NCBI GenBank assembly: GCA_907165065.1
Contig: OU015528.1
Span: 39,981,515-40,045,514 of the forward strand
DNA length: 64,000 nt
Direction: 5' to 3'
From: Caprimulgus europaeus
Taxonomy: Eukaryota; Chordata; Aves; Caprimulgiformes; Caprimulgidae
The notes under the pieces are model-generated. The model did no database searches and had not been told where the DNA came from. It saw nothing but the letters and a program-made list of their open reading frames with translations. Positions 47,693-60,272 of the stretch are shown here, piece by piece; position 1 is the stretch's first letter; every line of letters starts with the position of its first letter. Position numbers and translations under genes: made by a program.

Positions 47693-50573
47693 AGTTGTTT
47701 AAAAACAGAAGGAAAGCAAATCAGAGGAATGCCAAGCATACGATAACCTCCTTAAATTTAAAGCTTTGGAAATCATCATGTCTATCACATTCAAAAATCA
47801 GTGAGCATACACAATATATAGCTTTCAGTTTACAGTCTTCTCTTAAACTGTTAGATTTCCCATTTTTTTTCTTCTTCCAGAAAATTGTTGGAGCTGTGTA
47901 GGCACAGCAAGCACTTATTTCATATCTGAACCATAGGACTGAAACTTCACAGGAACATTAAGTAAGAGGAAATAATGATCTCACCTGATAACGGAATTCA
48001 TATACAAAGGCTAAAAAACCACTTTAGCAAAACAGAACAGCTCACTTTAATGCCCCAAATCATCCACAATTATGTTTTCTCTATCTCCTGTGCTATACTG
48101 CACCCTCTATTATATGAGATATTTCTTCAGGAGTGACAAGAGTTTTTTGAGCAGATTAGTCAATTTTTTCTAAGTTCAACTTTTTGGACAATCTTAAGAA
48201 AAGCTTCTGTGAGCTCAAATTATACTCGTATCATCACCTATTTTATCATCTTATTCTTTAAATCTTAGGGTAGTACTCAAATGTAATAATGTGCAAGTAG
48301 CCAAGTGATGGATTTTTGGATACCAGCTCCTCACTGTCAATAGTTGAAAGTGTAATGCCCTTAGCAGTTAATCACGTAGCCCTGCAGGGTCAGCTCAGGG
48401 CTGTGCATAAGCTTCTAACCCTCCTGCCCCCCCCCGCCCTCACTGCAGATGTTATCAGAACATCTTAGCTTAACTGATATCACAGCCGAGCAATATGAGT
48501 GCTGATCTTTACCATCAGGGACCTAGTGATTCTGAGGTGGCTATGCATTTGGGTAGAAAAACATCCAAAGACTGGTAATGATTAATTAATAAATAACTCA
48601 GAAAAAGGAAGAATTAAATATGTAGTGAGGAGCCATTATAATGCACTCCTGAAAAAAATAACCAGGTTAGCACAAAAAATGTAATTTATTGCCATCATTC
48701 AAAAGCATAAAGGTACATTTTAATCAAATTATCTCTTTTAACTTGCAAGTTGCTGAAAAAAAAATGTATGCTTGGTACCTAAAAAATGTGCAAAGCTGCA
48801 AGTGACTCACACAACTGTTTTATAAGGCAAACTTCTGAGAAAGTTGGCATGCTGGGAAGTCTAACAGGCACTATATTCATAGTCATGGGAGAACAGTATG
48901 TAGAAGAAACATATCCTAAGCTAAATTATTGTTAGGATAAGGCTGAGAAAGTAAGCACACAGCCGTGATTCAAAATAATATTATTCAAGGATGTTAGAAT
49001 TGCATTTTCTGTCCTTTGACGATACCAGAAAACTAGGAAATGAAGCAATTATCAAAGGATCAAAGAAGTATCTTAACTTTGAGTAATTGATATGAAAATT
49101 CACAGATATAACTTTTCTAAGACATAGAGTATGAAACATGTATCACCTCATAGTAAGCTAAAAAAAAAAATGTGTTTATTTAAAAATTTGACTTTGTTAT
49201 ATTGACATTTCTCTTTAGCCTCTATGATTTTTCCTTACCAGTGGCATATGCCACTTCTCTGGGAAATGGCACCATAATTATTGCCATAAATTAAAGGGCC
49301 TTGCCTGAGCCATACTAAGAACCACCTGCATATTACTGAGGTGCCTTAAAACTGAGTGAGGATAGGAAATAGTTACCATCAGCATTTTTTATTTTTTTTA
49401 ATCTGATGTTTGTAAAATTATATAAAACATGCTTTAGATGACAGAAAAAGCTGTAAGCACCAGAAGCACAGCAAGAATTGAGGTGTGCCAGCTCTAAAGA
49501 TATGAAGCCTTTCATTACAGACAACTGCTTTGTCAGATTATGGATGAATCTCATGAGCTTTGTTTGAGAAACACAACCTAAAGTCATGACTTTTTATTTC
49601 CCAATATTTGAGTCCTGGGGTTTTCTAAAGGATGAAGTGATGTCACATAGGGCTTACAGGTCTGTGCATGTTATTCTCCTTCTTTGGCTACATTCCATTT
49701 CATGAATTCTGTAGGCATGCTATTATATCCATTAGAGGAAAACACAGGGAAAGACAGAGAGTAACTTCTCTGCAGAAAAGAAACAAACAGAAAAAATTAC
49801 ATCTGGATGAAAACAGTCATCCATTAGGTTGTGCAACAGTTATGGAGCTTTAAGAATGATACCACTGACTAGTCAATATGCCATTTACTGGTTGTTAAAT
49901 ACAGGCACAGAAGTTTTTCACCCTTAATGTTAACTGTCAAGGCACTTGTCACCAATAGTTAACCAGTATGTTAGTATCCTTACCTTTCTGGTGTTACCTT
50001 TCTGTTACCTAATGGTACCTTTCTGATCAGCTTCTTAGGTTTCATAAGTTTCATACCTGTTGAAAACTGCTCTTTCATTCCACAGTATGTTTTGGAGAAA
50101 TAAATAATAAATTGCAGGCACCTTGCTTGGATTTTTCTTTCTGGGTACTCAAAAAGTCTGCTTCTGTTTATACTACTATGACTGTTTAAATTATTTTTGT
50201 AGCATTTCATGAAGAAGCCTTTCATCAGCAAAAACACAAATCAAGGAACTTTAAATGCACAGAATATACTTTAGCTACTGGAGTGATTTATAGCCATCTA
50301 CTATTGAAAACCCTAACAGATTCTCAGATTTTCTGTACATCTGGGTTTTAATCAAATTCAGCTGAAATGTATCCATCCAATATGATAACATCCACCAAGC
50401 AACCCATATTTAAGCAATTAAAATATTTTCACAATAAATCCAGTCACATAACTCCTACCACCCTTGCTTTCCTTTTCTTGTCCAATTGAAATGTCCTCCT
50501 GAGGACAGGAAGAAACTTCGAAGCAAGTTTTAAAAGAAAATAATGTTTTTGTTCACTAAAAACTGCAAAATAT

Positions 50574-51420
50574 ATTCACAGAATCACAGAATATTAGGGA
50601 TTGGAAGGGACCTTGAAGATCATCTAGTCCAATTCCCCTGCTGGAGCAGGAACACCTAGATGAGTTCACACAGGAAGGCATCCAGGCGGGTCTTGAATGT
50701 CTCCAGAGAAGGAGACTCCACAACCTCCCTGGGCAGCCTGTTCCAGTGCTCTGTTACTCTCACCGTAAAGAAATTCCTTCTCAAATTTAAGTGGAACCTC
50801 CTGTGTTCCAGCTTACACCCATTGCCCCTTGTCCTATCATTGGTCATCACTGTGAAGAGCCTGGCCCCATCCTCCTCACACTCACCATTCAAATATTTAT
50901 AGACATTAATAAGGTCACCCCTCAGCCTCCTCTTCTCCAAGCTAAAGAGGCCCAGCTCCCTCAGCCTTTCCTCGTATGGGAGATGCTCCACTCCCTTAAT
51001 CATTTTGGTGGCTCTTCACTGGACTCTCTCAAGCAGCTCCCTGTCCTTCTTGAACTGTGGGGCCCAGAACTGGACACAATATTCCAGATGTGGCCTCACA
51101 AGGGCAGAGTAGAGGGGAAGAAGAACCTCTCTTGACCTACTGACCACACCCCTTCTAATGCACCCCAGGATGCCATTGGCCTTCCTGGCCACAAGGGCAC
51201 AGTGCTGGCTCATGGTCATCCTGCTGCCCACCAGGACTCACAGATCCCTTTCCCCTACACTGCTCTCTAGGAGATCACTCCCCAACCTATACTGGAACCT
51301 GGGGTTGTTCCTGCCCAGGTGCAACACCCTACACTTGCCCTTATTATATTTCATCAAGTTTTTCCCTGCCCAGCTCTCCAGCCTGTCCAGGTCTCTCTGG
51401 ATGGCAGCACAGCCCTTTAA
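50574..51420 (-). mobile_element. CR1 LINE, 3' fragment, best-preserved copy
   Basis: This minus-strand CR1 of about 850 bp has its 3' UTR and tail at the left edge (sense ATTCTGTGATTCTGTGAAT). Its ORF2 part stays in a single frame from about 51420 to the natural stop at 50656, broken only by two TGA codons (51238-51240 and 51016-51018) with no frameshift. The translation runs [20 protein letters not shown], then [36 protein letters not shown], then [20 protein letters not shown] and [20 protein letters not shown], ending LDAFLCELI. Only the region downstream of the active site is present. This copy looks younger than the others here and carries the [10 protein letters not shown] signature. 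Confidence 0.95.
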
Positions 51421-54400
51421 TATTAAAAATGGCAAAGTATTTTTTGACCATCATGCCTCCTCATCAGATGAGCTAATTTCCAATCTCGTGTTGGTGGGTT
51501 GTTGTCAAGAAGAATGACTGTAACATCGATCTTTCAATAGGTGGCAGTCTTATTCATTATAAACTCCAGCAGTATATAAGGTAAGGCAGAGACTTGTATA
51601 AAGATGGTTCTTATTCTTAAATCAAAGCCAGTAGCAACCCAAGGAGAATATAAGCATGTGCTAATGAAAAGGGCACTAAGCTGGCAATTGAAGGACCTGA
51701 GTACTAGCTTCAATTCTGCCACTTTCCCTGGCATATGGCTGCTAATTTAGTCTTCCTGAATGGGTTTCATTCAAATACCAAAACTGAAATACAGATTGAA
51801 GTATCAGGAAGAGTCAGAGTGAATTATGTGTGGACTTGTAATCCTAGGCTCTTTTTCTTGTGAACTGACAAAAATAAGCACTTCTTGAGTGTACCTGAAT
51901 CAGATTGCAGCCTCTAGAAGTGACTAATTATTCCCATTAGCCGTAAGGTAGACTACACAGAGACATTTAACTTTTAAATAGGTAAACCAGATTAACTTAA
52001 TTTCATTCTTCATTTCTCACTGCCTATAATACTTGTCCTATTTCTAGACTTTAGGATAAACACTATTCACTTGCTATGTATACAATGCCTAGTTTAACAG
52101 GTTTTGACTACACCTATAGCCCCTGAAGACTTCTCTTTGTTTTGGTCTGGAATGATATGCTGTTGACCCTGGAGTAATTTGGAACCAGCATTTTACTATG
52201 GAGCTACAGAGAATGGTAATGATGGAGCCATTTTAGAAAAAAAAAAAGTTTGGGCTTATTTATGGTCACTAAAGTAACCAGAAGTAGCTCTCTCTCAATA
52301 TAAATGTCTATCTCAGCATCTTAGATATAAGTGATATTGCTCAAAATTTTTTTTTCTGAACATAAATTTAGTTCAACTACAACAATAAAAACTGAGGGTT
52401 GGCTTACAGTATCCCTAAAGCATTTACCCTTCAGAAGCAAGCTAACAATTTTTTTAATTCCCTGTCATCTTATAAACGTAATGCAGTAAAACAAAATTTC
52501 CACATGGAAGTGTAGTTGAAAAAAACTAATTAGCCATAGAAGATCATTTTATCTTCAGGCAGACTTGATTACAGGTTCTATTGACAAATGCTTAGTTTCA
52601 TTGGTACTGCAGAGAGCAAGTATTTCAGTACTTCACCAAAGAATGTCTAACTTTGGAAGAAACAGTTATACTTAACAGAATTTTAAATTGAAAAGTGAAT
52701 ATCAGTAAATCATTGAGTGGTGTTTAAATGTAGAGAATATATTTCTATTATTAGCTAATTTTAAAACTTAAATGAATATGGATTTTCTAGTCAGTGACCA
52801 AACAGAATGGTCCATTTCATTAAATTTCAATGCTAGTCATCTTAAAGGCCTATTAAGCAGTCATTGATTTAAACAAACAAGCAAACAAGAAAACAAAAAT
52901 CCCCTTCTATTATGAACCTAACTCTAATTTCATATTATTTTAAGAAAATATATGCTATTTTATTCTGCTTGTTTTAACTACTCTGTCATTTAAAATTTCA
53001 ATGGGTGAGAACAAATTATGTGGTAAACACTTAAAAGGTTCCTCAGTTTCAAAAGATTATTTTTTTTCTTTTACAGTTATGATTTTAAAGTATAATATTT
53101 TGAAGCAAAATAAAAAGAAAAACAGGGCATTTGAAGCAGTAAAATTTTCTTTGGAAAACACAATGCCAGGCATCAAGGTGTCATTGTTATCTTTACCTCT
53201 TTTTATGAAGAAAACAGTTTAAAACAGAAATGCCTTGAGGATATAAAGCAAACAAGGATTAATATGTTAAACTGTTACCTTTCTGAAATGAAGCAGATGG
53301 ACAAATTCAGCAGTGGAAGAGAATACTGAGATAACCTTTTACTTATGCCATCTAGATAATGTTGTTTATTAGTCCTTTTAGACATTTATCCCTAAATTAA
53401 GTTTGCATCTTATAATTGTACATAATTTGCCCTACAGAACTTTCCTGGGTACAAATGCTTGCAGGCAGTATATGTGCAAAAGTGTAATAAATATCTAATG
53501 TTACATTAGAAGAATTGAATCAGAATACACTGAAAAGGGAAAAAGGTAATGTTTTGTCAGGACTTTAGAGATGCTACAGTGATTAAAAAATATACTAAAT
53601 TACCCATAAGAAAACATAATTTAAGTCAAATACACCATCAGTGAAATAAAAAATGTTCTGATTTGATTGTCTTAGTAAGAATGGCGAGAGAGAAACAGGC
53701 TATATTCTCCTAATTTTCAAAAACCAGCTACTGGCTCTACCTTTCTCTCTTTTGACCCCTGTGATGGTTTTGTTTGTTTGTTTGTTTTTTTCTAAATGCA
53801 TCCTTGGCTTGAATCATCATCTCTGAATAAAAAGCAGTTTCATTCTTACATACTTAGACTTTTCAACTTTCATTGATGCTGTTCACTTCTTTTAAGACCA
53901 ATAATTCTCAAGAAAGATGATATACGACTTTAAAGTAGCCCTAGAAACTATGAGATTTTAGTTAGGCCTTTTATAAATGATACAGTTTGCCTTAGTTCAA
54001 GTAGCAACTTCCTTAATTCCCAATCTGATACTCATTTCAGCAGAGTTTTTTGACAGAAAAATTTATTAACTTAAGGGAACCTCATATCTAATCCAACCCT
54101 TTGTTCAACCTCCAAGAATATTAAGATGTGCCTCTGGTACATCATATAAACATTGTCTTACTTACTTGGCTCTCCCTTTTACACTACTTCAAATCAGATG
54201 ACCTTGCCTTTTCTTGTAAAGCTTATATTGAGTTTATTGTCCCAGTACCGTTTTTACAAGTTAACTTATCATGATCTGCTTACCTTTGGTTCTGCCCAAG
54301 ACAGTCACTGGGAAGTGACTACAGCTGATTTTTTTTGTTGTATCTATACTTTACAACAAAGTGAAACTAGACATAGTCTGTAAGTTTTATTTTTGTAAGT

Positions 54401-57400
54401 GCCATTATAACTGAAAGTAAACTTAGCATGAACCATTTCTATCTGCAGTTTAGAAAAGAGTGAAGGCACTGAAATGAAATACTTTGGAAAAGCTATAAAG
54501 ACTCAAAGCCTTGTAACTGAGTAAAATGGCTTCCCACGAGAGCGTTAGTTCAGACTGATATAGGCTTTTAGTTTAGTAAAAGACACTCTAATCTTATTCA
54601 TTGTTATTTAGAAGTATTATAGGAAGAAAGATGATGATACGGTTCTTTGAGATACACCACTGAGTGATTTCAATAAGATTTTAAAGCTAGTTAACAATGA
54701 TCCCACTAGAAAATGATTATTTGCAGGGCCAAAAATATACTTTAATATCCAAAGTGCCTAAAGCCAAAACCAAAATAAGATCTAGGTTATACAGATTATG
54801 CAGTCATTGCAGATATGTCAAAGTGAAAGTCCAGCAAAAAACAGCAAATCAAATCATATCCTCCCTTGGTTTTGTCACTTGTTCCATGAGGTGGTATATA
54901 GTAAGAAATTGTTATTTTCATTACTGGTTCCCTGTCTCAGAATTTTTCTTTCCTTTATATTGGTTTAAGAAACTTTGCTACCAGTCACCACAAATTAGGA
55001 CAAAAGAGTCAATCATCTTTGAAACTTGCACATTGTTGTCAAATTCATCATGAGGTCTGGTGACAAAATGTTCAAAATACTTATACAACCCCCCTTTTCT
55101 GTTTTCTCTTTGTCTTCAGAGGTAAAAAAGGGATAGACATGTTACCTCTAAGAGTATGGAATTCAGAGCAAGATACAATTAGCTTTATGACCTGAATTGT
55201 CAAGTTTGATTGCAAGCTAACCATTGGAAAATTTTCCACCTAATCTAATGGCTTTGGTATCAGACACAAATCACTGATAAAAAGTGGTTGCTGTATATCT
55301 GATGAAAGTAATCACTTCTGTAATTGCCAAATGGTTGGGGGTTTTTTTAACTTTGTTCCCTAAATTTTTCATCAAGAATTGGCTATGTCAGCTGAAAAAA
55401 CAACATCCATGTTTAGTAAAATGTGTATGCATCTGCAATTACATCATGGTGGTGTACAACTACTAGCCACAGGTAAATCACCTTGAAGATAATTTTAAAA
55501 GCCATACTGATACTGGGAATTTGTCAATGTTTAATTCATAATGAGCTTTCAAATCCAAGTTTGTCAAACACTAAATTTGAAATACATATGAAACTTCATG
55601 CTACTATCACGAGCAAATATTACCTAGTCCATGAGTAAGTAGCAGGGAAGATCTCAAAACTCATGGTTGGTTTTGTTGTTGTTGTTTTCCAGTTTTTTTG
55701 GTTGGTTTTATTTAAGCCAAATGAGCAATCAAATAAACTATTCAAAGTACTTCTAGTTTGATAAAAATAGCTGTTCAAATACTGCTTACTCCAAAGAGAA
55801 CAGATAAACAAATATCTGGCAGGTCAAGGCTTCTCAGCAGAATTCTTAAAATTTTCCCCAAAATGGAACAGATATCTTTATTACAATTCAAAGCAGGAAA
55901 ATTCTTTTCCTGCAGGGATTATTTGACTCAGGGTTCTTTGATATTTTTACATCAAGTTGAGATGACAGTTTTTCATCTGAAATTGGAAGAAAAATTATTG
56001 CATCAGTGAGTTAATAAACATTGAGTAAAAAAGCATTGGACTTCCAAAAAAACCCCAGATTTTCAACTTCAGAAAAGTATTATATTTATGAAATAGTGAC
56101 GTATTTCAGCCCCTAGCTTCCATGTACCACAAAGAATTCAAATTGATTCAGAAGATTCTGCCATCAGTGTCTGAAAATACGTAGAGAAAGATATGAATAG
56201 ACTTATCTTTTTTAATATTTTCTGCATGTTTTTACTGTAACAATAGATAACATCAGATTATTTTACTTGTTAAATAATCATTTCTCAGTAAGAAATAATC
56301 ACTCCTTTACCTTTAAAATTTTTGTGAAGTATCCAGAAATAATTATGACTATAGAACACCACCAATAATAATCTGACAGCAAATAACAACTGTCATTTTC
56401 TTTCCAAATTATTGTTATTCTACTTGCCAAATTTTTATCCACTAAAACCATTGATGGTTGAGATAATACTTGTGTATTCCATACTACAAGAGTTACTTCA
56501 GCTGGTAGCCATGTTCCATACCTTGTGCATTGCCTCTATGATTTCTCATTTTCTACATGTGAAAAACTGGACCCTGGACAAGTGCAGATAGGTATCAAGC
56601 AGGATTCAAGTATCTCCAATAGATATTTCAGGTAGTTATCTTCACTTTAATAATAATTCTGACAATGGTTATTCTTATAGCATGTCAGCAATATGATACG
56701 ATTAATGCCCAAATAGCTTTTCATCTGCTAGTTTCACTCTACAACTGGTTTCAGTCTAAGAGAAGCCAGACTTATCTAGAACTATTTCCTGAGTCTATAT
56801 ACTAAATAAAGTGTCTTTACAAAGAAAAGAAGAATGTTCCTTAGCCTAAAGGCCAAGTAGTTCAGTCTGGTTTACTTCCAAACCAGTTCACCTCAGTACT
56901 ACTCCACCGTCTTTCATTATTTGCATGAAAGCCATGTGATCCAAAGCTATATAAAATAATCTATTCAGGAAACACCAATATTTACCTCATTCAACCTTAT
57001 AAATGAGGCAATCTTCCTATTTCCAGGAATCTGCTGCTTCTGTCTGCTTGTTTCAATCTCAGGTTTGATGACAACTCTTTTCTTTGTTCCAAAGAGAACT
57101 TAAAAATACAAAAAAAAAAAAAATCTGATTTTAAAACTGTAGTTCACAAACAAACCCATAAAGCCTCTGATGACAAACAGTATCTGATCATCATTCATCA
57201 CACCTAGAGGCTGACCAGGAAAACCTGCAATTTCATGTCTACAAAATATTGCTAAAGCAGTTACGGGAGTCAAAACTTGTTCCCCAAAATATATGTATCA
57301 CCAATGACCTCAGAGAATGAAATATGAGGAAAGATCTAAGGTGTATTACCAGGTATAAAAATGAAAGAATGCACTTAGGTACCTGTCTTCAAAAATTCTC

Positions 57401-57908
57401 AGAGCTGATTTTCTGAAACAGACCAGAAAAGCTGACAGCAAGTAACACATTTGTAGATCTTTATCTTACTTCTCAGAAGAGAAACTTTTGGTTGACTGAG
57501 ACTTACCATAAACCTATGTACATGAGCTAAACACAAAAGTGCTCCCAGCATTAAAGTTACCTGCTACATAGATGAGCTTAACCTTCAATGTTATATCAAA
57601 TACTCCTGATAAATGAGATGCCTTTAAATCCACTACAAACATTATGTTAATAAAATTTCACAACACAATATTTTAAAATCTATGTAACTTATTTGAAAAC
57701 AAAAAAATTTGTAACATGCAATTTTTTATTCTTTTTCTACTTTATGGCAAAGCAATAATCTTAAAAAGGAAGAATATCTGAAATAGTTTTGATGGGTTTC
57801 TTAAATTTCTTTTAGATTGCATATGAAGAGAACCTACACTCACACTACACATGCTCTTTCGAATTATTTGGAAAATAAAAAATCAGCATTGACCTCATGT
57901 TTGTGAAA
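51421..57908. other. Unique AT-rich noncoding DNA, 6.5 kb
   Basis: No gene or transposon was recognised. The longest open frame (54697-55053 plus, 118 codons) has no recognisable domain and is of a length expected by chance. Simple repeats include a TTTG array at 53768-53791, a GTT array at about 55672-55688 and a 14-base A run at 57110-57123. Confidence 0.65.
53768..53791. repeat. TTTG tetranucleotide microsatellite
   Basis: Four TTTG-type units followed by a T run. It is a simple repeat with no associated element. Confidence 0.88.
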
Positions 57909-58503
57909 CAGTGAGAGAAACTCTTAGAATAGTGTGACCAGCAGATTGAGGCAGGTGATCCTCCCCCTCTACTCTGCCCTGGTGAGGCTGCATCTGCAGT
58001 ATTGTGTCCAGTTCTGGGCTGCCCAGTTCAAGAGAGATAGGAAACTTCTGAAGAGAGTCCAGTGGAGGGCTCCCAAGATGATTAAGGGGCTGAAGCATCT
58101 TTCTTATGAGGATAGACTGAGAGAGCTGGACATGTTTAACCTAGAGAAGAGAAGACTGAGAGGGGACCTTACTGATGTTTACAAATATCCAAAGAGCAGG
58201 TGTCAAGAGAATGGAGCCAGACTCTTTTCAGTGGTGGCCAGCGATAGGAAAAGGGGCAATGGGTACAAGTTGGAACACAGGAGGTTCCACTTAAACATGA
58301 GGAAAAACTTCTTTACTGTGAGGGTGCCAGAGCCCTGAACCTGGGCCCAGAGAGATTGTGAAGTCTTCTTCTCTGGAGATACTCAAAACCTGCCTGGATG
58401 CAGTCCTGTTCAAGTAGCTCTAGGTCAACGTGCTTTGGAAGGGGGCTTAGAGTGGATGATCTTCAGAGGTCCCTTCCAACCCCTACCATTCTGTGATTCT
58501 CTT
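57909..58503 (+). mobile_element. CR1 LINE, 3' end fragment
   Basis: This plus-strand 5'-truncated CR1 of about 595 bp contains an open frame, 57934-58338 (134 codons), covering the ORF2 C-terminus: [39 protein letters not shown] and [20 protein letters not shown]. It stops at the position of the family's HWNRLP segment; coding homology continues beyond it for about 90 bases. The 3' UTR and an ATTCTGTGATTC tail end near 58503. It shares a subfamily signature with the 25178 and 50574 copies. Confidence 0.94.
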
Positions 58504-59110
58504 TCAACTTCTTTTTCCCTGCTAAATCTATGCTTACTGGTCCTTTCTATCTAATAATATTTGGGGGTTTTATATTCCTTAGCATGTTGACATCCTAGAA
58601 AAAAGTATAGACAATTATTGGAAGCATAATATTCAATTGACTTGGAAATATGCTGAAAAGACTTTTTAGATGGGAAAGGGAGAAGAGGCATTAGTACTAC
58701 TAATAAAAATGGGCCTTTAGAATAAAATTACAGAAAGCACCTTCACTGTTATCATGGCAACAAAAACCTGAAATTAACATTAGCTGAAAAAAATAGTCAT
58801 TAATAAATGGTTTAGATTATCAGATAAACGTTAACCTCAAGCACATTCACTAGCAGACATATTGTTGTTTTAATATTAAATAGCGAAACAGCTAAATAAC
58901 TACACGCTGGAGCCAATGAAGGAAACATGAATACCTCACCAAGACTACATTGGTCTGCCAAAGGCACTACAAATTTTAGGAAGGTGAAACCAGCCTGAAA
59001 TGCCCATTTGCCAGATATAATTTGGCCTAGTAGCTATTGTAGAACAAAATAATAATAGCCTCCCATCTTCCCTGTCTTGGTGGGGTTGTGAGAGGTGAGG
59101 GAGAGAGGGG
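58504..59110. other. Unique AT-rich spacer
   Basis: About 600 bases between a CR1 tail and an LTR. I see no gene, repeat or notable structure. The last 50 bases are G-rich (GTGAGGGAGAGAGGGG), just before the LTR. Confidence 0.65.
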
Positions 59111-59700
59111 TGTGCTGATTTAGGATGGGGCAGAGATAATTTTCCTCATAGCAGCTAGTATGAGGTTACGTTTTGGATTTGTGCTGGAAACTGTTGATAA
59201 CACAGGGATGTTTTAGTTATTGCTGAGCAGTGCTTACAGAGAGTCAAGGTCTTTTCTGCTTCTCACACCATCCCACCAGCAAGGAGGCTGGGGGTGGGTA
59301 AAGAGTTGGGAGGGGATATAGCTGGCACTGACCCCAACTGGCCATATGGACCACACCATGTGGTGTCAAGCTCAGGATATAAAGCTGGGGGAAGAAGAAG
59401 GAAAGGGAGGGGGTACATTCAGATTGATGGCATTTGTCTTCCCAAGTAAACGTTACACATGATAGAGCCCTGCTTTCCTGGAGAAGGCTGAACACCTGCC
59501 TGCCAATGGGAAGTACTGAATGAACTCCTCGGTTTGCTTTGCTTACCCACAGGGCTTTTGCTTTAGTTTCTAAACTGTCTTTATCTCAACCCATAAGTTA
59601 TCTTATTTTCACTCTTCTGATTATCCCCCCTGTCCCATCAGGAGAAAATGAGCAAGTGGCTGTGTAGTGCTTAGTTGCCAGCTGGGGTTAGACCATGACA
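59111..59700 (+). mobile_element. ERVL solo LTR
   Basis: The element is 590 bp, starting TGTGCTGATTTAGG and ending GCTGGGGTTAGACCATGACA. AGGGG (59106-59110) and AGGAG (59701-59705) are a one-mismatch 5-bp target duplication. The family's ordered segments are all present: GTTGATAACACAGGGATG, GTTGGGAGGGGATATAGCTG, a TATA box GGATATAAAGCTGGGG at about 59376-59390, and CTGTCTTTATCTCAACCC near the 3' end. No internal region is present, so it is a solo LTR. It follows the standard form of the family, unlike the 8933/30570 subfamily. Confidence 0.93.
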
Positions 59701-60272
59701 AGGAGGTAGTTCTTTCACTCTTTCACTACAAAAGTAGTTCTTTCAAATTATTGGTGTGAGTTCAGAGCACTTAATAAATATAAACATTCCATTTATACAG
59801 TGGCTACCCGCATAAAGTGATTGCTAGAGTCAGCTCAGTAATACCTATGAAGACAAGATGTAGGTAGCAATGTACCATCATTTGAGGAAAAGTAGAATAA
59901 CTTTGTTACTGCCCAGGTTTTTTTGATACATTGACAAAACAATGCACCTGTTACACCTAAGGCCATGTCTTTTAAATAGAAAAGTATACAGCATAATATA
60001 GAGTGCAGAATCTGAGTCCAAAATGCAATAATGTTGGAAACATTAAAGCTGAGAGTATATATGAAAAATATGTTTAAATTTCATACAGTCATTAAAATAA
60101 TAATGTTTCCCTGTACAAGCTACATCTGTTTCTGTACAAGAAATACCTTTGGAACTGTTCTATGAAACTGAGGTCACCTTGAATACTTTGACCCACACTT
60201 ATACTTTTCAATTCACTCACTCTACAAAATGTCACTGGCTTGTCCTAGCTCCCAGTTTTTTCAGTTGGCAGC
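59701..60272. other. Unique AT-rich spacer between two LTRs
   Basis: No gene was recognised. GTAGTTCTTTCA is repeated at 59706-59717 and 59734-59745. Otherwise this is plain AT-rich sequence separating the plus-strand ERVL LTR from the minus-strand long LTR. Confidence 0.65.

Larger units (their letters stand above)
31205..50573. other. Unique AT-rich noncoding DNA, 19.4 kb
   Basis: This is the longest stretch without any recognisable CR1 or LTR. No host gene could be identified. Short repeats include an A/C-rich patch (33976-34055), an ATT array (44423-44446), a T run (about 37890-37905) and a C run near 48427-48435. The hairpin at 45735-45775 and the duplication at 47643-47692 are listed separately. 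Positions 41625-41900 are less AT-rich and carry GGTGCCTAATTT and GCCTAGGCAC words that suggest an old unclassified repeat. One exon-like segment (42169-42283) is discussed in the findings. Open frames are otherwise under 100 codons and look random. Confidence 0.6.

Noticed and set aside
54697-55053. Plus-strand open frame of 118 codons
   Set aside because: The composition follows the AT-rich background and no known protein is recognised. It was treated as chance.
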